A stretch of 64,000 nt of DNA from a bacterium. Lineage in GTDB: Bacteria > Zixibacteria > MSB-5A5 > CAIYYT01. A program made the position numbers and the translations under genes. The notes beneath the pieces were generated by a model that worked only from the letters and a program-made list of their open reading frames with translations, was not told the DNA's origin and ran no database searches. The stretch lies in NCBI GenBank assembly GCA_016708315.1, contig JADJGC010000024.1:231929-295928 (forward strand), in the 5' to 3' direction. Numbering within the stretch: position 1 is the first letter of the stretch; each line of letters begins with the position of its first letter. Below, in pieces: positions 1-8,924 of this stretch.

Positions 1-1728
1 GCATTCGCCGCGATTCCCGAAGTAACGATCAATCCTCGCACCTAATCAGTGAGAGCGCCGGATTTTCGGTTACATCACAAATGGTCGGATATCCCTGGAT
101 CAGAGCCCGAGCACAACAAGACCTCCTTTACAACAAAGCTAATCTTGCGGACCGCGACACTCGCGACCGCTCTCTCGGAGTCGGTGTCGGGTATTCCAAC
201 AAGTCAACCTCGGTAAACTACAACTACTCATACCGCACCACGCTTGATCGCGCCCAGCAGGTTGAACAGAGCAACAATGCACACGACATACGATTTGATC
301 ACACGCGTCTGTTTTATGACGGCAAGATTCGATCGACAGTCAGTTACGGCCTGACATACAGAAATGACAGCGACAGGAGTTTGGCATTTGATCCGTTTCC
401 GCGCCCGATACCGTCGTATTTCGGCCTTTACAGCAATGACGCCACACCTGAGGTCGGATCACTGGATACAGTGAACACTCTGATTGACGGCAACCTTGCA
501 TCGCCGGCAGATCCGTTGATCGATATCGGCGACAATAATGTGAATCAGAATATCGGAAGCGACCTTGGGTATCTTCGCGAGGTTGATATCCTATATGTCT
601 ATACAGACAGGCCTTCGGGCAATAATGTTCGCTGGGACGTTTATCGGTCTGACGATAACACAATCTGGGAACCAATTGCAGGCGCAACTTCGACATATAG
701 TCCGGGGTTCAGCCGCTATGAGATCAGTTTTCAGCAGACAAAAGCCCGTTATGTCAAGGTGCTCAACAAGGGACTAAACGAGAATGATACGGTCTATGTC
801 ACCGAATTTGCAGCGATGATGCGAGTATCAGCTGCGGGAACGACGAGCAGAAATCAGACAGTTCACACGGCCAATCTGACCAACAATATAACACGGCATT
901 GGATTGCGAACGCCTAGTAGTCTCGCTACGCCGAGACGCCGGCGGATCGTCGAGCAGGCACGGGATGAGACGTACTATTCCTTGTAAACTCGGAATCAAT
1001 CAACTGACTTCCCATAATGGACGAATCCAAATTGGATTGTAGGTACTATGAAGTTATCAAAAGTCGATATCGACAAGATTTTCTCGGGAAACTATAATAT
1101 TCAGTACAAACCCTCTGGAAACTTTGAGTTTTCCGTATCCTTGATCCATCGTGACAACTATATTGCGTCGGTAAAATCCCAGGAGATCAATTATGGAACG
1201 ATGCGGTCCCGGGGAAACCTGTTGCCGCGACTGGAAGTGGTGCAAGAAGTGTCAGGCGGAAGGAACACGTCGATGACCGGGAATACAGGATTTGATTCAT
1301 GGAGCTATCGGGTTCAACCTGCACGGAAGGGTTACCGGCGAAGATCGATGCGACCACGAGTTATCCTCATCAGAGAATTCCGCGATTTGAGCAGCTTTAA
1401 GCGCAGCAAGAATCAATACAACTTTACCTTTGGCTATGCGGTGACTGATAATATTCAGATCCGGGGCAGTTTGAATCTGACCAATGATGGCCAGACGCGC
1501 TTAATCAGTCACGACTATTCCATCTCCTGGGCTCTTTCAGCCAAGATCAGCACGAGCGGGACAGTCTCCATCACTGAATATCAAAACGGTACAAGTTCGC
1601 GAAGTGAACGGTATAGCGCGCAAGTGGAATATTCGTTGTCGCGCCGCACTTTCCTATCTGGCGGCTACAGCGAGAACGACTTGCCGACAAGCAGCGGAAC
1701 TCCGGCCGTTCGGTTCGAGTCGGTTTGA
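1..1728 (+). pseudogene. Outer-membrane beta-barrel protein with discoidin-like domain, 5'-truncated and frame-disrupted
   Basis: The reading frame is open from the first bases of the window to a TAG at 915-917. A second stretch with the same character resumes in another frame at about 1048 and ends at 1728. Both halves have alternating polar/aromatic strands (for example NYNYSYRTT, YNFTFGYAV, YSAQVEYSLS) typical of an outer-membrane beta barrel. A segment at about 560-770 (GYLREVDILYVYT, then VRWDVYRSDDN and ARYVKVLN) resembles an F5/8 type C (discoidin) sugar-binding module, probably an extracellular loop domain. Between 905 and 1050 barrel-like peptides appear in all three frames, so more than one indel is likely. 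The gene is first in a run of closely spaced plus-strand genes ending in two multihaem cytochromes, so it may have supplied the outer-membrane channel. I cannot tell real gene decay from sequence error, and the exact barrel family is not recognised. Confidence 0.6.
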
Positions 1729-1770
1729 GAACAGGATTGTAGAGGTCCGAATGGGATTGGGAAGACTGGA

Positions 1771-2340
1771 TTGAACAGACCGGATTGGCGACGCCAACTC
1801 GCCGCTCTAATGGTTCTCGCCGGTTGCTCCGGAATGGGCTCGACAGTGTTCGTCCACCGCGACTATAATTTCAATTTCGTCGAGAAGGTGGCAGTCATTC
1901 CATTTGAGAATTTGTCGAACGATCAAGGCGCGAGTGCACGAGTTACGCACCTATTTATCACCGAATTGCTCGCAGCCGACGCTTTTGATGTGGTTGAGCC
2001 GGGAGAAGTGTCGCTTGCCCTTTCGAAGATGAGTTTGACACGTTCAGACATGATTTCGGAGGATCAAGCTAAGCAATTGGGAAAGGCGCTTGGGGTCCAG
2101 GGTCTGATTCTCGGAGCAGTGAATGAGTCATCGGGATTGCGGAGCGCAGGTAACGGCGAAACAGTTGTGACTTTGGATGTTCGCATGGTTGAGACCGAAA
2201 GCGCTCAGACTGTCTGGTCGGCGACCCATACCGAAGGTAGTAAGGGGTTTTTCTCTTCACTCTTTGGAACGAGCGAGAAATCGCAGAGCGAAGTTGCCCG
2301 CAAGTGTGTCCGCAAAGTTATCAAGACCCTGGTAGATTAA
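1771..2340 (+). CDS. GNA1162/CsgG-like lipoprotein
   Basis: The 189-residue product starts at TTG 1771, which gives a proper lipoprotein signal (basic N-terminus, hydrophobic LAALMVLAGC, lipobox Cys at about residue 19). The internal ATG at 1810 would remove the n-region. The mature part begins with KVAVIPFENLSND and continues with an alternating alpha/beta pattern and a 'VQGLILGAV' strand. This is the pattern of the GNA1162/DUF799 and CsgG-related lipoproteins, which sit at the inner face of the outer membrane and help assemble secretion or surface structures. It lies 42 bases after the broken barrel gene and 5 bases before a protein with the same fold in tandem. Family assignment is by motif recognition; a specific function is not known. 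Confidence 0.7.
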   Translation: MNRPDWRRQLAALMVLAGCSGMGSTVFVHRDYNFNFVEKVAVIPFENLSNDQGASARVTHLFITELLAADAFDVVEPGEVSLALSKMSLTRSDMISEDQAKQLGKALGVQGLILGAVNESSGLRSAGNGETVVTLDVRMVETESAQTVWSATHTEGSKGFFSSLFGTSEKSQSEVARKCVRKVIKTLVD

Positions 2341-2345
2341 TCGAT

Positions 2346-3479
2346 ATGACCTCCCAAGCAAAATCGTCGCGGAGCCTTCTGGCAATACTAATGATGTTTT
2401 GCCTTTTTGGTCCTCTATCGATGACAAACGCGGAGGCAAATGATGATCTGCCAAAGATCGCGATTGTCCCGTTAGCCAATTACTCCAATAGCCTCAAGGC
2501 GCACGATTTGGTGACGAATTTACTTCGCGAGAACCTCTCTGAGATGGGTTATGATCTGGTGGACAATGACAGCTTGCGAGCAGGAATGCGCGCTACACGA
2601 CTGCGCTTGGTGGGCGAAATTGACAGCGCCGGTTCAGACCAGATTGCGGAGCAAGCAGGGGCTGAGATTTTGATGACCGGGTCATTGGACATATATCTGG
2701 AACAGGTAAATCCGGAGGTCTCAGTAAGTTTTCGCGCCTACGATTGCTCGACTCACAGAGTAATCTGGGCGGGTTGTATCTCCACAACCGGCGAGGATCA
2801 GGCAGGATTGTTTGGAGTGGGACGGCTGACAAACATACAGGAGCTTACGGCCAAGGTAGTGAAGACACTCATCGCGAAGATGCCGGAGCTTTCGGAACAA
2901 GGTCGCAAGCCGAAACACAAGCCGACCAAGAATGACCTGAAATTGATGCAGGAAGGCAGAATCGCTATCGTGCGTTTTGATAACAGCACGGACGTACCGA
3001 ATGCTGACGCAGTTGTTACAAATGCAATGATCGAAGAAGCATGGCGGCGCGGATATGACGTTGTAGAGCCGGGCGAGTTGTCACGGATACGGGCAAGACT
3101 TGCCGCAGATTTTCAGGGCGGCACCAGCGACAGTGCATTGGCGATTTTAAGAGACGAATATGGCGTGGCAATTGTTGTTACCGGCACAGTGACCCGATTT
3201 CTACCGAATCGCGGCGTTTCGATTGAAGCTGTGCCCGAAATTGAGTTTACGATACGAAGCATAAATCCGAACAGCGGAGAGGTCATGTCCTCTCTTTCAA
3301 TAGAGCGCGATGGCTCGGCACGCGAGACAATATTCGGCGCAGGCCGGGTATCGGCAATTGGCGAGGTTGCGCGTCAAGCGTTGAGAGATAGCTGGGATGA
3401 ACTTATCGCAGGCTGGTTTGCAAAAACACCGGCCGCGTTACAAACAGATACGGATGGAGATCAGAATGCAAAGAGATAG
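2346..3479 (+). CDS. Exported protein with two tandem GNA1162/CsgG-like domains
   Basis: The product is 377 residues if started at ATG 2346, five bases after the previous stop. A 14-codon longer frame begins inside the upstream gene and is less likely. A signal peptide is visible (LLAILMMFCLFGPLSMTNAEA). Two repeats follow. The first starts KIAIVPLANYSNS and the second RIAIVRFDNSTDV, each with the late 'GAEILMTGSLD' / 'GVAIVVTGTVT' strand seen in the upstream lipoprotein. The repeats carry no lipobox Cys, so the protein is probably soluble in the periplasm. Being a tandem duplicate of the neighbouring fold, it probably works in the same assembly. The likely role is envelope assembly of the cytochromes or barrel encoded in the same operon; this is inference from position. 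The gene overlaps the next one by 14 bases. Confidence 0.65.
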   Translation: MTSQAKSSRSLLAILMMFCLFGPLSMTNAEANDDLPKIAIVPLANYSNSLKAHDLVTNLLRENLSEMGYDLVDNDSLRAGMRATRLRLVGEIDSAGSDQIAEQAGAEILMTGSLDIYLEQVNPEVSVSFRAYDCSTHRVIWAGCISTTGEDQAGLFGVGRLTNIQELTAKVVKTLIAKMPELSEQGRKPKHKPTKNDLKLMQEGRIAIVRFDNSTDVPNADAVVTNAMIEEAWRRGYDVVEPGELSRIRARLAADFQGGTSDSALAILRDEYGVAIVVTGTVTRFLPNRGVSIEAVPEIEFTIRSINPNSGEVMSSLSIERDGSARETIFGAGRVSAIGEVARQALRDSWDELIAGWFAKTPAALQTDTDGDQNAKR

Positions 3480-5139
3480 ATGCCGGACTGGCAGCACGGT
3501 ATTGCTGCGACTGCTGACGGCAATAGCGGTGTTTTCGGTATTGGCTGTGAACGCACAGGCTCAAGTGAAATCCGAACGGGCGGTATTGTCGATCGTGAAT
3601 GGCGATTCGATATTCACATCGGATATAGACGCCGTTTTTGCCAAGATGCACTCGGCGATGTCAACGGCCGACAAAGGCGCATTTGATTATCACAAGCTGT
3701 TGAACAAGCTGGTCAATGACAGACTGATTGTTCAGGAAGCTGAAGCGCTCGGTATTGACGATGACGAGTATGTTACGCGCCTTCTTTACGAGCGCAAACA
3801 GAATTGGGTGCGCAATGTCTATATCCGGAACAACTTCATCCCGGACACGACAGTGAGCGACAAGAGCGTGATGAAATATTTTGCGGAGAACTACCACAAG
3901 GTGCGGGTACGCACGCTGTCAGTTGAGGGCAAGGCGCAGGCTGATTCATTGGCGCAACAGATTCGCCAGGGCACGCCAATGGACAGTCTGGCGAAGCTGT
4001 ACTCGGTAGACATGTTCAAGTACGTGGGCGGTTTTCAATCGATGAAATATTGGATCACTGTCGAGGAGGAACTGCGGAGACATTTGAATGATGCCGGCTC
4101 CGGCGAGTTAATCGGACCTTTCCCCTATCGCGCGGTCTATTGCATAATGCGAGTGGAGGAAACCGCACCGGCAGACACAGCCGAACTGGCCGGAATGCGC
4201 GGGTACATCGAAGCAATGCTTCGCGATACGAAGAAACTCGATGAATGGAATAAGCTCGTCCAGAATCTGGGCGGTAAGTATGGATTGGAAGTAGATAGTA
4301 CAGCCATGACAGAGATTGCGCGCAGCACAGCTTCGGTATTGGATTCGACCTTTCAGCGCGGCAGTGATCGTCCAGTGGCCAAGTTTTCGGGCACACCAGT
4401 GGTGTCTGAGTTAGAGCTTCGCCAAGAGACAGCGCACTCGGCGATGTCGCAGGCGACAACGGCAATCGACACGCTTCTTTACAAGTCGCTGAATAAGCTG
4501 GTAGAAGATCAACTTTTGTATCGTGCCGGTCTCGAGTCCAAACTGGACACCTTGTCTTCGATTAACAGAAGATTGGAATCGACAAGGGATAGCGTGCTGA
4601 TAGAGGTCTATTTGAAAGAGACCGTAGCTTCGCGTATCAAATTCAATCACGATGAATTCCAGCAATACTATGATGAGAATCAGGATAAGTTTCGCGAGCC
4701 TGATCAATTGACCTTGCGGCAGGTTCTCATTGACGGGCAGGAGCGCGCCGACAGTTCGGTAGCGCTGCTCAAGGATGGGGCCGATTTTGACTATGTTGCC
4801 GACAAGTTCCGCAAGGGAGCAAAAGAGATGGCCGAGCAAAGCATCGACGCGTCGATGGATGCTTTCCCGAAGTCGATACAAGCCGACTTGGCGAAACTGA
4901 CTCCCGGGCAAAGCTCAAATGCATATCCGACTTCGGAGGGCTGGGTCATTTTCAAGGTGTTGGATCGCAAACAAGGCAGGTTGAAGACTCTTGAGGAAGT
5001 CGATATAAACATCCGCGAAGTGATGTTCCAGCGCAAGTTTTCGACCTTGCTCGATGAGACGCTGGCACAACTTAAGGCGAGTTCGGAAATTGTGATGTTT
5101 GACGAGGCAATCGAGAAGTATCTCGGCGCCGAGAATTAA
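3466..5139 (+). CDS. Periplasmic SurA/PpiC-like parvulin-type peptidyl-prolyl isomerase
   Basis: ATG 3466 is preceded at good distance by GGAGA and yields 557 residues; ATG 3454 is a close alternative. An N-terminal signal peptide ends near NAQAQ. A SurA-N-like helical region follows (INGDSIF-type start, here IVNGDSIFTSDID, then KLVNDRLIVQEAE). Two parvulin-like modules follow. One near residues 145-240 (VRVRTLSV, then GPFPYRAVYCIMRV) looks degenerate. One near 410-510 (LTLRQVLIDG, then SNAYPTSEGWVIFKV) looks more typical. Such proteins isomerise prolines or chaperone outer-membrane and exported proteins. The gene sits four bases before a 26-haem cytochrome, and from memory PPIases also lie beside some extracellular-cytochrome genes in Geobacter. 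A dedicated chaperone for the cytochrome or barrel is therefore a reasonable inference. Family confidence is high, substrate unknown. Confidence 0.82.
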   Translation: MQRDRCRTGSTVLLRLLTAIAVFSVLAVNAQAQVKSERAVLSIVNGDSIFTSDIDAVFAKMHSAMSTADKGAFDYHKLLNKLVNDRLIVQEAEALGIDDDEYVTRLLYERKQNWVRNVYIRNNFIPDTTVSDKSVMKYFAENYHKVRVRTLSVEGKAQADSLAQQIRQGTPMDSLAKLYSVDMFKYVGGFQSMKYWITVEEELRRHLNDAGSGELIGPFPYRAVYCIMRVEETAPADTAELAGMRGYIEAMLRDTKKLDEWNKLVQNLGGKYGLEVDSTAMTEIARSTASVLDSTFQRGSDRPVAKFSGTPVVSELELRQETAHSAMSQATTAIDTLLYKSLNKLVEDQLLYRAGLESKLDTLSSINRRLESTRDSVLIEVYLKETVASRIKFNHDEFQQYYDENQDKFREPDQLTLRQVLIDGQERADSSVALLKDGADFDYVADKFRKGAKEMAEQSIDASMDAFPKSIQADLAKLTPGQSSNAYPTSEGWVIFKVLDRKQGRLKTLEEVDINIREVMFQRKFSTLLDETLAQLKASSEIVMFDEAIEKYLGAEN

Positions 5140-5143
5140 ACAT

Positions 5144-7165
5144 ATGGGTTGCGGGCAGAATGAGAGAAAGGTAGTGAAGGAAGTAAATTTCATAGAGCGG
5201 CATCTGGCTGTTTTCAGATACACGGCTGCGATTCTCTTGTTGGTGTTGGCCGGGTCTTCGGCGTTGACAGATGTCAATGCGCAGGTAAAACGCGGGAAGC
5301 GATTCTCTTCGGAAGGCAATTGTCTCGAATGCCATTCGACCGGCGATTTCAAGGGGAAACTGAAACACAAGCCGTTCGATGACAAGGATTGTCTATCGTG
5401 CCACAAACCGCACGGACTGGTGGGAATGTTGCGTCTCAAGGAGACGGGCGCCGCGCTATGCTATCAGTGTCACAACAAAACTGAATTGGGAATGGAAAAG
5501 GCGGTTATTCATGCTCCGGCGAAGACCGGAGACTGTTCGGTTTGTCATAGTTCGCATGCCGCCGACCACAAGGGATTGCTGGTTAGCAACGCCAAGGAGC
5601 TGTGCTTCACCTGTCACAACCGCAGCGAATACGAAAAGAAAATAGTTCATGCTCCGATGAATCAGGATTGCTTTGTTTGTCATGAAGTTCATGGAAGCGA
5701 TCACAAAGCGCTACTTAAGAAAGACCAGTCGACTCTTTGCGCGGATTGTCACGACCCGAAAACGCCGACTTTTGCGGCGGCACACGGAGAGTATCCGGTT
5801 GCCGACAAGGACTGCGGGCTTTGCCATTCGCCGCATTCATCGGATTCACCGAAGTTGTTTGCCAGCTCGATACACGCGCCGGTTGAGGGTGGAGAGTGTT
5901 CGACGTGTCACAACGCGCCGACAGACTCCAAACCGTTTGCCACTACTGATGACGGCAATGCCCTGTGTGTGACGTGTCATGATAAAAGCGAAGTAGCACC
6001 GCCGGGGAGTCATCCTCCGGTTGCCGAGGGCGAGTGCATGACTTGTCACAATCCACATGGATCGTCGCAGAAGATGCTGCTGACAGCCAAGGAATCGACG
6101 TTGTGCATGGAGTGTCACGACGATGTGCAAGCGCAGGTGCGGGGAGTATCCTCACATAAGCCGGTGATGGAAGATTGCTCAACATGCCATACGGCACATG
6201 GAAAAACCAAATCGCATCTGTTGACGAAAGAGACGAATACGCTATGTCTCGACTGTCACAGCGATTTGAAAGCGCTGGCAACAGCGGCGAGCCCGCATGC
6301 TCCGTTTACTGATGGACTTTGCACTGATTGTCATTCGCCGCATGGGTCGCTGTATCCGAAGCTGGTCAAGACAAATCAATCAGAGTTGTGCACAAGTTGT
6401 CACAGCGACGTCAATGAGTGGCTGGGATTAGCCAGTGTGCACATGCCGATTAGAACGGGCGACTGCACGAAGTGTCACAATCCGCACGGATCTGCGATTG
6501 CGCCGTTGTTATCGGCGACGCAGGATCAGTTGTGCGGGACTTGCCATCAAGCGGTCATTTCCGACAGCACCAACACGGTGATTCATCCGCCGTTCGAAGA
6601 GGGCACATGCAGTTCGTGCCATGCGCCACACGCGACGAAGTTCAAGGGACTATTGACCGCGGCTCCGGCCGAATTGTGCGGCGAGTGTCACTCGGATGTC
6701 ATCGCAGCGAATGCAGTGAGTAAGCATCATCCGGTGGTCGCGGGCGAATGCTCGAGCTGTCATAAACCGCATTCCGGCAAGATTAAGAATCTGCTGCTCG
6801 ACAAGGAACCAAGGCTTTGCCTGGGCTGTCACAAAGATATCAACGAGTTGGTCACAAAGGGAGTGGCACACGCGCCGGCAAAGGATGAATGCAGCGGCTG
6901 CCACAGCTCGCATTCGAGCGGATTCGTCAGCCTGTTGACCGAAGGGATGCCAGCGCAGTGCCTGACCTGTCATGACGGCGACGATACGGATTTCAAGTCA
7001 AAGCATCTCGGACTTGCGGGAAGCCAGATCGACTGCCGGAAGTGTCATGATCCACACGGCTCAAAGGATGAACGATTGATTCAGAAGAATACTCATGATC
7101 CCTTCTCCAGCGGTTCGTGCGACGCTTGTCACACAGATGTTCCGCAGGACGGAGGCAAGAAGTAA
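5144..7165 (+). CDS. Secreted multihaem c-type cytochrome with 26 CXXCH motifs
   Basis: The 673-residue product has a signal-anchor-like N-terminus (AAILLLVLAGSSAL, cleavage likely near VNAQ). Counting by eye gives 26 CXXCH haem-binding motifs spread evenly through the mature chain, about one per 25 residues. The motifs alternate between CxxCHxPH/SPHxS type and LCxxCH type, the pattern of the doubled-CXXCH (paired_CXXCH) family. Conserved His residues between motifs (HAP, HPP, HKP) are good candidates for distal haem ligands, giving bis-His haems. The protein would carry electrons in the periplasm or outside the cell. ATG 5144 is used, and GTG 5174 after GAGAAAGG is a plausible alternative. 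The gene starts 4 bases after the PPIase stop and overlaps the 16-haem gene by one base, so the two are translated together. The number of haems is far above that of standard respiratory cytochromes. The redox partner is unknown. Confidence 0.93.
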   Translation: MGCGQNERKVVKEVNFIERHLAVFRYTAAILLLVLAGSSALTDVNAQVKRGKRFSSEGNCLECHSTGDFKGKLKHKPFDDKDCLSCHKPHGLVGMLRLKETGAALCYQCHNKTELGMEKAVIHAPAKTGDCSVCHSSHAADHKGLLVSNAKELCFTCHNRSEYEKKIVHAPMNQDCFVCHEVHGSDHKALLKKDQSTLCADCHDPKTPTFAAAHGEYPVADKDCGLCHSPHSSDSPKLFASSIHAPVEGGECSTCHNAPTDSKPFATTDDGNALCVTCHDKSEVAPPGSHPPVAEGECMTCHNPHGSSQKMLLTAKESTLCMECHDDVQAQVRGVSSHKPVMEDCSTCHTAHGKTKSHLLTKETNTLCLDCHSDLKALATAASPHAPFTDGLCTDCHSPHGSLYPKLVKTNQSELCTSCHSDVNEWLGLASVHMPIRTGDCTKCHNPHGSAIAPLLSATQDQLCGTCHQAVISDSTNTVIHPPFEEGTCSSCHAPHATKFKGLLTAAPAELCGECHSDVIAANAVSKHHPVVAGECSSCHKPHSGKIKNLLLDKEPRLCLGCHKDINELVTKGVAHAPAKDECSGCHSSHSSGFVSLLTEGMPAQCLTCHDGDDTDFKSKHLGLAGSQIDCRKCHDPHGSKDERLIQKNTHDPFSSGSCDACHTDVPQDGGKK

Positions 7166-8385
7166 TGAAAAAGATACCTTTCCTATTGGCCGTATTCTGC
7201 GCAGCCTCTTCCCTATTGTTCGCGCAGAGCGTTAAAGTCAATGAGCCGGATGTGTGCTACACCTGCCATGAAGATGTCAAGGATGAGCACGCAAAGAAGA
7301 GCCAGCATACTGCATTTGCCGGCGGGAAATGTTCGGATTGCCACAATCCGCACGCTTCGCGTCATGCGACGCTGCTCAATGATAAAGTCGATAAGTTGTG
7401 TTTGAGCTGTCATGAAGACCTCAAGGGACTTGACGAATTGGCGGCGAAACATCAGCCGGTGATTAACGGCGAGTGTCTTTCGTGTCACGATCCACATGCT
7501 TCCGATTTCGGAAATCAATTGGTGCAATCGCAGGGCGCTCTCTGTATGAGCTGTCATCCGGCAGTCACCGAGTGGCTGAAGCAGACGCGCGTGCATTCGC
7601 CGGTTGCCGGTAAGGATTGCATGAAATGCCATGATCCGCATGGATCAGCCAATGCTGGTATTCTCGCCAAGGATGTGCCGCAGCTTTGTTTTGATTGTCA
7701 TCCGCAGAATGCGCAGTTCACAGCCACGCACAAGGGATACAATCTATCGAGCGCCGATTGCTCGACGTGCCATGATCCGCATGCGTCGTCTAACAAAGGT
7801 CTGTTGATGGCGAATCAACATGCTCCGTTTGAAGGCGGCGAGTGCTCGGCTTGTCACGCGGCGGGAGCGCAATCGGGCGGTTCGTTTGCAATTGCCGGAG
7901 GGGTAGCTAACACCTGTCTGACTTGCCATGAAGATCAGAAAGCCGACAAGAAGGCGGAGTATCACGCACACTTGGAGGGTGAGAACTCCTGCACCAATTG
8001 TCATAATCCGCATGCTTCGAATGTCTCTGCATTGCTGAGCTCCAGCCAGCAGACGATGTGCACCAAGTGCCACTTCACAGATGTACCGGTTAAGGACAAG
8101 GCGAAGTTCATGACACATGTCGATCAAGATTGTTCAATCTGCCATTCGCCCCACGGTGCAGATAATGAGCGGTACTTGGTCAACAAGGATGCTATGGCGC
8201 TTTGCAGGACCTGCCACGAAGATGTGCATAAAGGTTCGCATCCGATGGGTGGAGAAGTAATTGACAAACGCACCAATTCGACGCTGGATTGCCTAAGCTG
8301 CCATAAGATGCACGGATCGGGACAGGAATTCTATCTTGCCTTCAATCCCGATATGGATTTGTGCATTCAGTGTCATAAACGCTGA
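7165..8385 (+). CDS. Secreted multihaem c-type cytochrome with 16 CXXCH motifs
   Basis: The start ATG overlaps the preceding TAA by one base (TAATG), which strongly supports this start over a longer in-frame version. The 406-residue product has a clear signal peptide (KKIPFLLAVFCAASSLLFAQ) and 16 CXXCH motifs by my count. They show the same paired-CXXCH spacing and intervening HSP/HAP/HKG histidines as the 26-haem neighbour, so the two are paralogues. The last motif (CIQCH) is three residues from the C-terminus, so no anchor or sorting domain follows. Together the two proteins offer 42 haems, enough to span the periplasm and outer membrane or to form an external wire. That use is inference. 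A strong hairpin terminator follows within about 30 bases and ends the operon. Confidence 0.92.
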   Translation: MKKIPFLLAVFCAASSLLFAQSVKVNEPDVCYTCHEDVKDEHAKKSQHTAFAGGKCSDCHNPHASRHATLLNDKVDKLCLSCHEDLKGLDELAAKHQPVINGECLSCHDPHASDFGNQLVQSQGALCMSCHPAVTEWLKQTRVHSPVAGKDCMKCHDPHGSANAGILAKDVPQLCFDCHPQNAQFTATHKGYNLSSADCSTCHDPHASSNKGLLMANQHAPFEGGECSACHAAGAQSGGSFAIAGGVANTCLTCHEDQKADKKAEYHAHLEGENSCTNCHNPHASNVSALLSSSQQTMCTKCHFTDVPVKDKAKFMTHVDQDCSICHSPHGADNERYLVNKDAMALCRTCHEDVHKGSHPMGGEVIDKRTNSTLDCLSCHKMHGSGQEFYLAFNPDMDLCIQCHKR

Positions 8386-8412
8386 CGAAGATTCTCGCAA
8401 TAACGCAAAAAG

Positions 8413-8451
8413 AAGCGCCGCCTTGGAAATCGAGGCGGCGCTTGGTGTTTT
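8413..8451. terminator. Bidirectional intrinsic terminator between convergent genes
   Basis: A perfect 11-base-pair GC-rich stem (8413-8423 pairing with 8433-8443) has a nine-base loop. A short T-rich run follows on the plus side. On the minus side the reverse complement of the CAAAAAG at 8405-8411 gives a T run. It separates the cytochrome operon (plus) from the DcrB-like gene (minus), whose 3' ends face each other here. Confidence 0.85.
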
Positions 8452-8466
8452 GCTACTAATGCAGTC

Positions 8467-8895
8467 TTAGGTTGTCGCCGGAATAAACGAGGCGATGATT
8501 TGCTCGACCTGACCTGCGAGTAGTTTGAAGGACATTTTTGAGTAGACTGCTGAGAAGGTATAACCGCGCTTGTCGATGACGGCGTAAATCTGTTGGTGGA
8601 ACTGAGCTTTGCCATCGACTACTACGGTTTTATAGATCCACTCGTGCACCGGTAAACCACTCGGTAATGTACGGGGAGCATCTTTGAGCGTATCGGCACT
8701 GCCGATTGAATGCTGGGTGAGTTGGATGCGTTCGCGAGCATAGGTGTCAACAGTGTGGTCACCGACATTCTTGTCGATTGTAAGATTGAGCATGTGACGG
8801 ACACCATGGCTATCGGGACCGAGGAACGTGAAGATGGAATTGTCCTCCCAGCCATCAGGCAAGGATATCGTGAATTGGAAGTTTGACTTTGACAT
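8467..8895 (-). CDS. DcrB/DUF1795-like protein, possible effector chaperone
   Basis: This is a 142-residue protein without a signal peptide, started at ATG 8895 behind GGAG. The N-terminal FTISLPDGWEDNSIFTF segment, the long alpha/beta middle and the end KMSFKLLAGQVEQIIASF match the DcrB/DUF1795 fold. Cytosolic members of that fold (Eag chaperones) bind effectors that carry PAAR domains in type VI secretion systems. Its neighbours on the same strand are a lipoprotein, an OmpA-domain metalloprotease and a PAAR protein, which fits that role. The known Eag chaperones bind hydrophobic prePAAR helices, and the PAAR protein here shows no obvious transmembrane helices. A different client, or a different role within the same fold, is therefore possible. 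Confidence 0.65.
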   Translation of the reverse strand: MSKSNFQFTISLPDGWEDNSIFTFLGPDSHGVRHMLNLTIDKNVGDHTVDTYARERIQLTQHSIGSADTLKDAPRTLPSGLPVHEWIYKTVVVDGKAQFHQQIYAVIDKRGYTFSAVYSKMSFKLLAGQVEQIIASFIPATT

Positions 8896-8924
8896 AGTTC
8901 ATTGCTCCATTGCGAACGATACGA

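Noticed and set aside
5379..6973. Several long open frames on both strands inside the cytochrome genes
   Set aside because: They are shadows caused by the repetitive CXXCH coding sequence and show no family features.
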